DNA of 64,000 nt from Cytospora piceicola (lineage: Eukaryota; Ascomycota; Sordariomycetes; Diaporthales; Cytosporaceae), in NCBI GenBank assembly GCA_023375675.1, contig JALQBC010000061.1:1-64000 (forward strand), given 5' to 3'. Below are positions 1-11,960 of this stretch, piece after piece (positions within the stretch are counted from its first letter, which is position 1; every line of letters begins with the position of its first letter). The notes beneath the pieces are model-generated. The model did no database searches, was not told where the DNA came from, and saw nothing but the letters and a program-made list of their open reading frames with translations. A program made the translations under genes and the position numbers.

Positions 1-75
1 AATATCTAACAAACCCAGCCCTGCCCCTTACCCCCCGCCCGCAGAGCCATACCCAACAAAGCGGGGGCGGGGGGC

Positions 76-141
<66 letters not shown>

Positions 142-986
142 CCCCCCCCCCCCCCGCCGCCCCCCCCCCCCCCCCCCCCCCCCCCAGAGGTAGACACACC
201 CTCTCAGCCCTCTGCGATGACAGAGCCCGCCAGTGTAGATCAGGGTGGAGACACCCCGCCCCCCCCCCCCCCCCCCCCCCGAAGGCCTGAGGGGACCGGG
301 CCTCGAGGCCGGGCCCGCATAGGGCGTTGAGAGGCTGATGGCCACGACCGTGCGCCCCGCCGTTGGACGTCGATGGGGAATGCTGATGGTGGTGGTGGTG
401 GTGGTGGTGGTGTAGTGGCAGTGGTCGCAAATCTAGAGTTGAAATTCCTGAGTGATTACCATTCCAAGCAGCGAAGTGTGTGAGGATTACGCATTGCGCC
501 GATTTCGTACTGAATTCATCCGCCTGGACCTATGTGCAACCAACCAGCCTCTGGTCTCGCAATCCATGGATCAGACCTTCAGCCAACTTTGTTCGAAGAC
601 CACAACACATCACTTATCACGTTCCATCCCTTTTCGTCATTCTTAGAAATACACCCAAGAGAAAATGCCTCTAACGATGCCTTGTTTCAAGCCTACATAG
701 GTCCCATAAGCAAGCCGACGGGTCGCCCTCCTTCCCCACAACCCCCCCTCCCCCAACTCCGCCCCCCTCAATCATCCTCGGTCGTGTTTATATCCATCCA
801 CAACGGGGTCAAGGTTCATTGCCTCCCCCCCGTACAGAGCCCAGGCGTGACCACATCGACAAGCCAAGACAGAACATCCCCAGCGCCGCGCCCAGACAAA
901 ATATCTAACAAACCCAGCCCTGCCCCTTACCCCCCGCCCGCAGAGCCATACCCAACAAAGCCCCCCCGCCCCCGCCCCCCCGTCCC
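1..986. other. Low-complexity region downstream of VPS10, with a 61-base direct duplication
   Basis: No gene is supported here. Positions 1-61 are identical to positions 900-960. A C tract interrupted by a few G residues runs from about 78 to 185, and a second C tract lies at about 257-280. A GGT-type triplet run lies near 387-412. Open frames in this stretch are only translations of homopolymer (poly-Gly, poly-Pro). The last 26 bases before the VPS10 stop codon are again C-rich. The region should be the 3' flank of VPS10, but the base-level sequence is doubtful. Confidence 0.7.
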
Positions 987-3900
987 CTAGACCTCCTCCT
1001 CGCTGTCCTCCCCCAGCAGCTCCCCCTCGTCGTCGTCGACGTGCGCGTAGTCCCCCCTCCCGCGCGCGAAGCTGTCCCTCGTCGTGAACGGCCTCGTGCC
1101 GCCGCCGCCCCCGCCGCCGCCCCCGAGCCCGGGCCCGTACCGCCACCTGTCCGCCGCCGCCGACGCCGACCTCCAGAGCCCCCGCAGCACCAGCGGCAGC
1201 GCCCCCGCCACCGCCGCCGCCGCGCTGACCGCGACGACCGGGTACCGCACGAGCGGGGAGTCGCTGTCGAACGCGCCCCCGCCGAACCCGGCCGGCGACG
1301 CGTTCGAGCCCTCCCCGAGCCGGATCTGCCCGAACTTGTGCCGGTAGTTGGCGTAGACGTACCAGCCCGCCGCGCCCGCCAGCGCGAACGGGACCGTGAT
1401 GGCGAGGAACAGGCCCACGCCCGAGATGCCGTGCCGCTGCTCGAACTCGGGCTCCTTCCCGGGGCACGCGTGCACCGGCGCCTGCTTGTCGAACTCGTCG
1501 CCGCCGTCGCAGGTCGACAGGGGGATCTTGCGGTAGCCCGTGGGCTCGTAGTACTCGACCTGCTCGGGGTTCTCCTTGCACCATTGGATGTGGTCCACGG
1601 GCTGGAGGCCGTTGACAAGTTTGCAGGAGCCGTGGTTATCGAGCTCGAAGTTGTAGTCGCTGTTAGGAGGTGGTGTTAGTGACAAGAATTTGTGCCTGCA
1701 GCGCAGAATGTTGGCGTAGGGGGAACACATACCATTCGTAGTCGCGCCGGCTGCAAGTGCAGTCCCTGACGTTGTAGATGTGCTGGATCCTGTAGCCGTT
1801 GTAGCACTGCCTGTCCGTCTTCTTGCGCATATACTGTGTCACATGCCCGAAGAGACACTCATCGCCCTGAAGCGGGTGGCTAGGCGACCAGATCCTGTAG
1901 TCCGACTCTTCGGGGTCGTCCTTCTGCTCACAGGGCACATCGGCTAAGCCCGTGAAGTCTATTGTAGTAGCGACGGTGCTGTCACCGTCTTTCGTCCAGA
2001 CAATGAACTTGCGCGAGGCGCCAGACGTCTGGGTGGTGAACTTGATGACCTCCATCTCCTTGTCAGCAAATGTGTAGTCGCTCCATGTATTGCCCTCGTC
2101 CATCGTATACGACACGATCTTGGTCTTCTGAGCCAGAGGAGCCAGAACAATGATCGAGCCTTGGTCTCCGTACAGCCATTGCCACCGGCCTTTCTTGACT
2201 TGTTTCCAGGTGATGCCGGCGTCCGATGTCATGTATGTGTCGGCATCTTTCAGCGTGCCCAGATACTGATCGATGTTGCCCCAGCCGAACATGAGACCAA
2301 CAGCACCGGCGGAGGAGAAAGTATTACTGTGATCCCTCCGCTCAGTGTAGCCGTGAATGTGCAGGGCGCATTTGTCAGTACCCTTACCACTGCAACCTGT
2401 CGACTTCCCGTCAATGTCCTTGTCGGGTGGCGGCAGGTAAGCCCACTCAGCACCATCGTTGTGACTGATCAGTGACCGCAGCTTCTTCGGTCCGCCCGAC
2501 AGGTTTTCAGCATTGGCAACGACATTGGCCATGGATACACCCTCCAGGCCGAGCATCCTCTCAAAGTCAACATAGAACTTGTTGTCGCAGTTGACGCCCG
2601 AGAGGCTCGCAACGTACGAAGTACCGTTTGAGTTACTCCTCATGAGTGTGCCATAGGTTTCGTCCTCCTTCGTGTCGGTAGCGACGAACAGGTTGACCGC
2701 ATGGGTGGAGCTGTCCAGGACAGTATAGGCGTGCTGGTGGGAAACCTCGAAGTTGTTGGGGAAGTGAGCTTCAGCAAAAGTCATGCCGTCAAGGCTGGTC
2801 ACGGCTCGGAGGGTGTCTGCAGTGAGGTTTTGCGTCGCGGCAACGATGAACTCCGACATGGTCGCGAAGTCCTTGACATTGGTTTCGAGAACCTGTTTGG
2901 TGTCGAAGAAATCATTGCTGCCAACGAGCTGCCAGGGGTTGTTTTCAGTGCTGGAGTCCTCCCGCTCTCGTGCCATACAGATTATTTGGTTTTCGTTACG
3001 GAAGTTGTAGGTGCTGGACCCGGTGAACGCGCACCGGTTGACGTAGCGCATGATGGTCTTCCAGTTATCGCCACGGTCCTTGGACAGCGAAGCTTCCAGG
3101 TAGCAGGGCCCGTCGCTTGTGCACTTCTCGCCCATCCAGATGATCCAGTCCTTCTTGTCAGGGTGGAAGGCCAACGACGACCTTTCCTTGGGTTCGGTTG
3201 GTGGCTGGAACTGATCAAAGGTACTGCCTCGGTTGATGGTGTAAGTAACCTTGCCATTCTGCTTGATGAAGAAGACCATTTCCTTAAAGTAGCTGTGCGG
3301 GATGATGTCCCAGTAACTAGTACTGAGGGCTTCGGGCTGTGTCCAGGTCTTGCCGCCGTCACGAGTCATCATGATCTCGCCATGGCCCTGCGCAATGATG
3401 GTCTCATCATCTGATGAGCTGGACTCACCGCGGTCAAGGTAGTACGGCTCGACGTAGTTGGCGCCTTTGAAGACGTACTGGGACGATTCGACCTTGCCGC
3501 TGCCAGGACTCTTTGGCGGAGACTGTGAGTCGGCGCACTTCCGTTCTACCAGAGCGTCCTTCTGCTTGCCACTCGCCCGAGTGCAGGTGTTTCCAGGAAT
3601 CAACCGCCATCCTGAAGACCCCATGAACGTGTCGTCGGGCTTGGCGTTCGCACAAGCACCATCCGGTGCAACGACTGGGCCGGCAGCAACGCACTCGCCG
3701 TCTTCACGGCGGAAGTTGTAGTCGCATTCGAAATCAGCATCCGTGCACTCGCAGTTCTTCGTCTCGACCTTAACCAGGTGGAACTCTTGATTTATGAAGC
3801 AATCGGCGTTCTTCTTCCTGCGCATGTATCTCTGCTCGTGGCCCATGAGGCACGTTGGCTTGCCGTCCTCATCCACTCTGGCCGACCACTCTTCCATGTC

Positions 3901-5577
3901 GCCCTCGCTGCAGGTCCGCTCGTGCAGGCCCTCGAAGTCAATGGCAATGACATGGAACTTGGGGTTGGTATCATCCCCGGTCTGGCCAGTGAGAATGAAC
4001 TTCAGACTCGTAGAATCAGGAGTAGTCGTGAGGACCCAAGGCTTGATCTTGAGGCCATTGGGCAGTTCAGCTGTCTTCCAGTCCTGTCCGTGATTCAACG
4101 AGTACTTGATTTCACCGACATCGGCCTTTTCAGAGTCGTGAATGGCCACCAAAACGTTGCCCTGGTCACCGAACTCGTACTTGTGTGGTCCTTTCGGGCC
4201 CGCCAACCAATGCATGCCGGCATCATCGGAAATGTAGAGTAAGCCCTCCGAGTAGGGCTTCAGGAACGCTCCCGTGTTACCATTGGCCATGACCAATCCC
4301 GGAGCCGGGCTCGAGAAGACGCGGCCAACATTGATGAGCTGGGTGACCGAGTGAAGGTGTATCTTCTCGCCTCCAATAGTCTGCACTTCGCTGAACGTCC
4401 GCCCGTCATCATGCGTGATCTCAGAAATGATCTTCTTCTCGGCCAAGAAGTCGTTCTGCACGTCCTCAAAGTTATCCACCTTGTTGACCAGGAATATTCC
4501 CTGTATACCAGCGATCTTCTCGAAGTCGACATGGCCCATCATGTTACGATTGGTGTGTTCGATGTTGCGAGTGAAGAAGGTGCCGTTGGAGTTGCTAGTG
4601 AACATGACACCCATGGGGTTGCTTGGCCGCGTGGTCATCACATCGATCTGGATGCTGTAATTAGTGCTCTCCAAGACCGTATAAGCCTCTTGATCGATGG
4701 GGTGATCCATATGGAACATAGCCCGGTGCCACTTGAGCGTGTCGTCCGTGACGAAAAGGGCCATCTCGTCCGTGTTCAGCGAGGTCGTCGCGACCAGCAG
4801 GTATTTCTTGACAGAAGCGACATTCACGATTCCCTGCACCGGTCTGTCGGTATCTAGGTTCGGCTCGAATTCCTGTGTCGCGCCGTTCGCCGCTGAAGAA
4901 CCGAAGAAGTTGTCGGAAATCACCAAGCGATTGTCCTGCTTCAGGGGAGAGACCGAGTCACTGACAATACACAGGACCCTGTTCTTGTCGAGATCGCCCT
5001 GACCCGTCGAGAACAGTTCGGAGCCCTGAGCCCACCAGCATCCCTGCGTGTCCTCACGGAGGAGTTGGGCATCAGTCCTGAAGCCATCGGTAGTGTACAT
5101 TGAGACTTGGACACAGTATTTGTCCTCGCAATCCATGCCATTGAATATAATGCGGTCAGGGTCGCTGGCGTGGAAGTTGAAGACACTGCTCGCCCAGAGG
5201 CTTAGATCGGCGTCGGTGAAGAAGCTGTTCCACGTCTTGCCCCTGTCGTCCGTCATATAGTGCGACATGCTATCTGTCAATATATATGCGCGCTTGTTGT
5301 CAAACTCGTGCATGACGAGTCCGAATGCCTCGCCGTCGGGGATGCCTGCCACGCGCTGCCAGGTCGCGCCGCCGTCGGGCGACCGGTAGACATTTTGGTC
5401 TGATATGTCTTGAAAAAGGATGACGTCGGACTGGTCGAAGTAGTTGAGGTTCTGCGGGTAGTGGGCGAACTCCTTTGTAGAAAAGGTTGGCTCGTCTTTG
5501 GCTTGTACGAGCAGTGGTAATGTCCACAGGGAAGTCAGCAGCAAGGCCGCGGCCTTGGTAGCTCCCCTGGCCTTCAT
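987..5577 (-). CDS. VPS10: Vacuolar protein sorting/targeting receptor VPS10 (sortilin family)
   Basis: Type I membrane receptor that sorts carboxypeptidase Y-like hydrolases from the late Golgi to the endosome and vacuole. Two exons on the minus strand, 5577-1733 and 1659-987, give 1505 residues, the usual size for fungal VPS10. The 73-base intron (GTATGT...AACAG) splits a codon, and splicing creates a Cys in DYECDYNF, matching FECDYNF near residue 615 of the first repeat. Visible parts are a signal peptide (about 1-26), two VPS10 propeller plus Cys-rich modules (about 50-690 and 700-1350), one membrane helix (about 1359-1385, starting GISGVGLFL) and a cytosolic tail with a second hydrophobic stretch, a poly-Gly run and an acidic end (EDSEEEV). 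The family assignment is secure. The poly-Gly length may be affected by sequencing error. Confidence 0.96.
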
Positions 5578-7466
5578 CGTGTAGGCCGGATCGTAGTGGC
5601 AATCATTCAGGGAGGGAAGAGAGGTTTATCGACTAGGAGAAGATGGGAGGTGTAGTTTCGGGGACTCGGATATTCGCAAGGTATGTGGACGAATGGACAG
5701 GGCTTGCGGCTGAAAGAGAGCAAATGTGAATGAAGGGTATTCGTGGTGAGATTTCTCCTATGGAGAGAAGGAATCGGTGAGGTGTCGTCGTCGTCGTGGT
5801 GGCGGCTCAGGCGCCGAGTTAATGGTACAAGCAAGGCAGAGCACAACGAAACAGTAAGCTAAGAATAGTGAGGTACACAAAAGCTCCCGGCTTTACTGGT
5901 ACCTACCAGGTGGGCCTTTCCCATTACGTAGGTACGTTAGTGGCTGAAAGCACGGCCCGGAGTGACTATACCAGTCACAGACAGCTCTGATTGGCTTTTT
6001 ATCAATGCTCACGACCTCTCGAAACAGTACGCGTCACTACACTCGCCCCCGCATGTTGCAGCAGGCCTCCTTTGTCCACGGGCTTCAAGGATGAGAGCTC
6101 CTTTGCGCCACTCCACTCATTGTCCAGTACGTAGCCCGTACTGTACGTGGTCTCCACTCCTCCGGAACCCGGTCACGGCCTACAGCACCTGCGGATAATC
6201 AATCATTGGGCTACGAGGTGTAATACTGCAGCCATATGTTACTAGACTAAACTAGGGACAGAAACCAAACAGGCAAACCTCAGCCCTGAATCTACCTGGT
6301 GGGCCGGTAGGAAAGACACCGGCTGAATAGGTAAGCTTTGTTTCAAGACAGCGTATGTAGAGAGAGGGAGGGGTAATCCCGCGTTCATGTTTGAAGCATC
6401 ATCTTATGGAGTCTCGTTGATGTCAGACCAAAGGGACATATCCCGAAACCCGTATCAAAATACGTCCTCCCGTCTCAGGAAATCTTGAGGTCCAGGTGAT
6501 ATCCTGGGTTGTTAGATTATTCACGGTCATGTCACAACGACAACCTGATGGCATGTCCTCGATCAAGCATTGCTAGTGCACAGACAACTCCGGCTCTAAC
6601 ACTCTTGAGATAAGACTCGACGGTCTAAGACACAACATATCCTCACTAACACCGTACGCCAGGACAATGATTCCGATCTAAGAAGTGTGTATATAGATGT
6701 ACGTTCGCAGGGATAGCTGACCTGGTTCTCTGAGAACGGGGTCGACAACGGCATTGCGACTCGAGCTTGAACAAAGGAAAAAGAAGTGCATCTTGATTCA
6801 ACGTAGGCTAGGTGCTTGTCAAGATTTCGGAAACAAAAACACAATTCGCAGCTCGCCCTCGAGGATGACGCTCTTCTCGTGTTCCCTCCAACGTCCTCAG
6901 CCTGTCCTTATATACTGTCCGACTCAGCCCCAGCCGCCCCTTACTGACAACAAGGCTGACAGCATCAAGCTGCCCCCAATGCTCAACGCTCGCTTCGCTA
7001 TCACCGTGTCCCGAAATGACGACAACACAAAACTTGTTCAGAACTTGAATATCACGACGGGTTCCTCCACATACACCTGAAAATGTCGAATGAGATTGCG
7101 GCAGTACGTTCCAGGGGATGCGAGCAATGAGATCAGCGAGGGCTGCCGCCAGAGAGTCGCCGCTCGCCTTCCAGTCGTTTCGTTGTTTGCTTCGAGGGCA
7201 TGAGATTGCCCCTCTCAATTCGTTTTGTTGTCACTCGGGTTTGACTGGAGGCTAGGCTGCCGACCCTCTTCTCAAATAATACAAATAGCAATTATGTGCA
7301 GGTATAATGTATAGAAAGCATTCCCGGGCCTCATCCGCAGACGACCTGCCAATTCAAGCAAGATCGTCGAGAACGAGACTTCTGAAATGCCAACTTTAGA
7401 GGTATCTAGTAGGAAATGACGCTAAACAAGAAATCGCGAAATGGCGTATCGTCGTGGCATGTGCAC
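5578..7466. other. Intergenic region between VPS10 start and SUN gene 3' end
   Basis: About 1.9 kb holding the VPS10 promoter and the SUN gene terminator. Open frames up to 136 codons occur (6754-7080 plus, 6808-7218 minus) but overlap each other on opposite strands, show no motif, and have no convincing start context. I see no RNA gene. Confidence 0.6.
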
Positions 7467-8968
7467 TTAGTCGCTCAGGGTGACGTAAATGGTGCCGCCG
7501 GAAGTCATGGAGACCTGGCACGGTGTTAGTATGACTTTCTCGCAGAAACTACATATTCACAGTGGAGAGCGAGTGAGCATCGACTTACGGTGCAGCCGTT
7601 GCCGTTGCTGGGGCTGAAGGAGTTATCGCTGTAACTGTACTCGCACTCTGAGCTGATGTCGCCGCTCAGCTTGATGTTGAAGTCCAGAGGCGCGGTGCTG
7701 GTGGGGGTGTTGTGGAAGATGGACAGGTAGGTGACGCCGTTATCATCCACGCTGGTGCCCAGGTTGATACCGGCCCAGTTGCCAGCGCTGTCAGCGTAAG
7801 GGTCGGGGCTGTCCCAGACACAGGCAATGTCCTCGCTCAAGCCCTTCAGGTTGACATAATACTGAGCAGACGTGCTGGATCCCTCCCACGTGTAGGACAT
7901 GTTCTGGAAGGGGTTGTAGAGCTCGGCAGAACCCTCGCTCTCAACAACTGTGGGAATGACCATGGACTCGGTGCCGGGGTAGAGGGTCTTGCAGAAAGAG
8001 ACCTTATCGCTCAGCTTGTTGACGATCTTGACACCACCAGCACCTGCCTGGCACAGCTTCTTGGTGCTGTCAGGGCGGGTAAGGTAAAGCTTGTTGTCGG
8101 TGCCACACCAGAGACCACCAATGGACTGGCCAGTAGCACCCTGGGCATCCTCAGGCCACTGCGCGCCGTCATATCCTTCAGGGCAGGCGTACAGCCCGAA
8201 CATACCCGACGAAACTCCGCCCGAGTTGGCGACCGAAAAGCTGGCGATGGCGCTGGTCGAGCCAACCTCGAAGGCACTCGTGCCCACGTCGAGGATACCC
8301 GCCCAGCCGTCAGTACCGAGGTGATTCACCTTAACAGCACCATACGCAGTTGGCACGCCCGCATCGCAGGCGAGTTCTCCGTCGGGGAAGTCAGCATCGA
8401 TGCCGGTGGAACCAGAGGAGGACGACCACGATGACGACGACGAGGATGAGCTGGCGGCGGCGGCGGCAGATGTGGCGGCAGCAACAGAGGTGGTCTCTGC
8501 GGCGGAGGTGGCCGAAACTGAGACCACGGCGGAGCTCGAGGTGGCACCGAGACCGAACTCGAAGAACTCGGCGGCCTTGACGGCGGAGGAGCTAGTGGGG
8601 CTGGCCACGGAGGAGATCGAAGTGGTCGAAGAGGCGACCGAGGACGTAGAGGTGGTGCTCGGAGTCGGCGCAACGAAGGTAGGTTCCGACTCTCCAACGA
8701 CCTTGCAAGAGCCCGAGTCCAGACATTCCTGTGCCTTCTCCTGGCTGATTGCCTCGCCGCCCAGCATGTAGCTAGTCACCATGGGAGTCTCCCAGACGAT
8801 GCTCACGTCCCGCTCGTTGAGCACGGGCGAGGCACGTTCGAGGTTGAGCACGGGAGAGCCACCATCGTGCTTCTTGGCATGCTCATGAGCGTGCTTGTGA
8901 GCATGAGGCTGAGCGGAGGCACCAGCGGCGAGGGACGCCGCGATGGCGAAGTTGATGATTGCCTTCAT
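7467..8968 (-). CDS. SUN-family cell-wall protein (GH132, beta-glucosidase-like; SIM1/SUN4/UTH1 type)
   Basis: Secreted or wall-bound protein of the fungal SUN group, which acts in septation and wall remodelling. Two exons, 8968-7589 and 7514-7467, encode 475 residues. The 74-base intron has a TACTAAC branch site. Residues 1-19 are a signal peptide. Residues 20-36 are His/Lys-rich (HAHKHAHEH). About 100-195 is a Ser/Ala/Thr linker likely to be O-glycosylated. The SUN domain fills the C-terminal 280 residues, with the family stretches TSAQYYVNLKG, GNWAGINLG and GCTVSMTSGGTIYVTLSD; the last depends on the intron. An unusually long CT-rich leader lies upstream on the coding strand. Family identity is clear; catalytic activity of GH132 members is still poorly defined. 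Confidence 0.94.
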
Positions 8969-10250
8969 TTTCGTAATGGTCGAATATCACTGGTATAGTG
9001 AGAACTAGACAGTCATGTCAGTATGCGCCTCCTGGATATCAACCTCGACCTTATGACAAGACAGGTATCGCCTGATCGTAGAACCTCGCGGCATGTCATG
9101 ATAGGGAGAAGCAGTGTAGGGTCTCTCTCCCTTTCCAGGCTCAGTTCTACAATGTCAAGGGAGACACAGAGAAGGGGCAGGCTCACGAGTTTTTGTTCTA
9201 TATGAGACGGGTTTTGATTTTTTTGGAGATGCGATTCTGGTTACCTCTTCGATGGTGATCTAGCAGGATAGACCGCGGAGAATGAGTGAACGAACGGACG
9301 AACGACAAGATAATGATATCGAGCTGCTCGCGAGTTCCAAAAGAATGTGGTAGAGAGCAAAGACTCTCTTTTGGATGGAGGAAGCAACGCAATAATTCCG
9401 TGAGACCAAGGGGGTAGTGAGGAGAGGAATCGCGGGAAGGACAGTGGGAACTTGGAAGGGAGGGGACCGGAAAGGATTATGAGAGGGACCTGGGTCGTAG
9501 GGCCTGGAAGAGAGAGACAAGGGTCGGGAAAGGGGAGACGACGCAAGAGGGTCAAGGCGAAGTAGCGGGCGCGGGCGTTGGAAATGAGAGATGGGGACCA
9601 GAATCGGGAGATTTGTTTCTCTGGTTCGACTGTCAGGGGTCCCGTGGCTGTCTGGCAGGTCTGGCTGTCAATGGACGAATTGGGCGGTGGAGCTCTTTGG
9701 GTGTTGGCGCGAAATTACAAATGTCAGGGGGGAGGGTCGGCCATTGTAAAAAAAGAAGAGAAAGAAGAGGGATGAGGAGAAGGGGGGGGGGGAGGAAGGG
9801 ATACATAGATAAAAACAAATTGAAGGCTCCGAATACCTGGACAGGAGACAGGTAGAGAGAGAGAGACACACACACGCACACTGACATCCGGAAACAACCT
9901 CCTCCAGCCATAGACACACATGCAACCATATGCCGTGCCGTGGCAGCAGCCCTGGCCAGGAATTCGATTGCAGATCAATCTGGACTGGAATAGCCCCGGA
10001 GTTGCAATGGGATGGGACTCGCGAGGCAAAGAAATCTAAAAACGGACTCGGTTCAGTCGCAAATAGAAGTTTCGAAGGGGGCACCCGACAGTATGTGGTC
10101 AGGGTGGTCCGCGTAGTGTAGAGATCTGCGAATACGGGTGGATTATGATCGCCGTATAAGCATACTGTGGTGTAGAAGAGGAGAAGAGAGAAGATGAGAG
10201 AAGAAGAGAAGAAGAGAAGAGATAGATGATGAGTACTGTATGAGTATACC
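8969..10250 (-). promoter_or_regulatory. Long pyrimidine-rich leader/promoter of the SUN gene
   Basis: Read on the minus strand, this stretch is strongly C/T-rich and open in several frames only for that reason. CTCTCTCT runs lie at 9509-9516 and 9854-9865. A possible 5'-UTR intron is visible: donor GTAACC near 9245, then TACTGAC followed by GTCTAG near 9007, about 38 bases upstream of the start codon. I see no protein gene. The leader assignment is inference from strand asymmetry and position. Confidence 0.45.
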
Positions 10251-10969
10251 ACCTGCCATTACCTATCTACCTGCTAAGTAGGTATCTATCTTATGATGAT
10301 GGAGTCTTCTCTTTGTCTGTCTGGTCCGGGTTTTGACCGACCATTCGTACCACTGTCGTTGTTCTCAAGTAAGTCAGCAAATAAGTCAACAAATTAGTAT
10401 ATAGACAGTAAGGTAGCCAGCCAGCCATCTCTTTGGCCGTGGGAAATCAGAAAACAAGTCTGGACGACACATGACATGTGGCATCCACGAATGATGAACA
10501 TGATGGGGGAAGTTCCAAGGTTCTTTGTCCTTCCTCATCTCATTGTGCCGTCCTCGCAGCCAGCTGAAATGTTAGGAGGTAACGGTTCGGTTAGACATCT
10601 GACCACCCAGGCCGGACTTACAGGCCTGACTTATTGACTTGTTGCGGCTTAGACCCCCCCCCCAGCCCTCTCCAATTGGACATTGGAGACCCCTGGACTG
10701 CCTAGCCTACCAAGTAAATATATAGATATGCACCCCTGGGTTACCTCAGCCACTCACAGCTCAGCGGTACCTGAACAAGCCTGTCCGTTTTTAGTCACCT
10801 TCCGGAAGCCCAATTTAAAGGAACTGGCCGGCTGGAGGTGTGCGAGGTGCAGGGTGCAGGGTGCAGGGTGGTACCCAGGCACGCCGCCCAGGTTTTCAAG
10901 GTTATGCATCCATCGTTCCTCAGTTAGCAACCCCCGATTTCCAAGGTCGGCGTCTTGGTTCATCATGTA

Positions 10970-11250
10970 GGTACCTCATGGTGTTGTACAGTACCTAGGT
11001 AGCCTGAGTAGGGGCTCTACCGTCTAGTATGTCTAGATGCCTGGATGTCTAGTATATCAAGTATCTACCGTAACCTACCTACCTACCTAGGCACCTAGGT
11101 AGTTATATAACAATATGTACAAGCCAGGTCTTCAGCGCTTGCATGGACGTTGCGACCTCCGAACAACTGCCAACTTCCAAGGTTCGTCTAGTAGTACCTA
11201 GGTCGTCTAGTGGTACCTAACTAGGTGCTACTAGACCTACTTAGGTGCTT
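10970..11250. repeat. Cluster of TACCTAGGTA-type palindromic motifs
   Basis: The palindrome core CCTAGG, usually inside ACCTAGGT, occurs repeatedly here: near 10993, 11083, 11093 and 11197, with degenerate forms near 11212 and 11232. The same core recurs singly in other intergenic gaps (near 21940, 25241, 25335, 29569, 32754, 36884, 54320) and was not noticed in exons. Its role is unknown. Confidence 0.6.
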
Positions 11251-11924
11251 GGGTGCTTGGGTACTTGGTAAGAGTATGGACTCTCTTCTCCGTTTTCAAC
11301 GTCCACACGTTCGGTCGACTGCACGGACTCTGGGGAAAACCCACGCCAAGATCTCCCTGTCAAGACCAGTTACAGTTATCAATAATATGTACGTACGAAC
11401 ATCAAGACTTACTTATATTGACATATCTGAGGTAATAAGATAAAAAAAAGTCTCCGCGATCTAATCAGTAAGACGAGCGCTAGAACCCCTCCTACAAGGC
11501 TACAACCTGGCTAGTGCGCTCATGCACCTGTTCTCATCTCAATCTGAATTGAGATTCAGATTGAGATTGGACTTTTCTCCCAGCTTGTTTGTTCACGATG
11601 TTCTGAGGAAATCACATCATCCTCATCTCGCAGGGCCCAAGCCGCGGACTCGATCGTCGTCATGAGGGTGCACATGTGGAGTTTGACACGGTCCCGACTC
11701 CCCAGTTGTTCACTGTTGCAATCTTCATTTCCCTCGCAGCACCTATGTAAATCATCAGGTCCACCCCGACAACCAATCCGGAAGTGCTGGGCATTACTGT
11801 GTAACTTGCTACAGGTCTCACTCAGTGTTGGAAACCTTCGCGACTCCTGGATCCTTGAGGAGGCGGTGGCTTGGTAGGGAGAGAAGCAACGTCGCATTGC
11901 CAACCCTTGTTGGAACCATGACAG

Positions 11925-11927
<3 letters not shown>

Positions 11928-11956
<29 letters not shown>
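11928..11956. repeat. (AC)n microsatellite
   Basis: An uninterrupted CA/AC dinucleotide run of about 28 bases. It has no coding potential. Confidence 0.9.

Positions 11957-11960
<4 letters not shown>

Noticed and set aside
28..345. 105-codon minus-strand frame rich in Gly
   Set aside because: It is a translation of the C/G homopolymer tracts and has no other content.
905..1618. 237- and 270-codon minus-strand frames over the VPS10 3' exon
   Set aside because: They are alternate-frame readings of the real VPS10 exon 2; Arg/Gly/Ala-rich composition is typical of shadows in GC-rich exons.
9668..10252. 194-codon minus-strand frame upstream of the SUN gene
   Set aside because: It is open only because the strand is pyrimidine-rich (Leu/Ser/Pro/Phe); better explained as leader or promoter.
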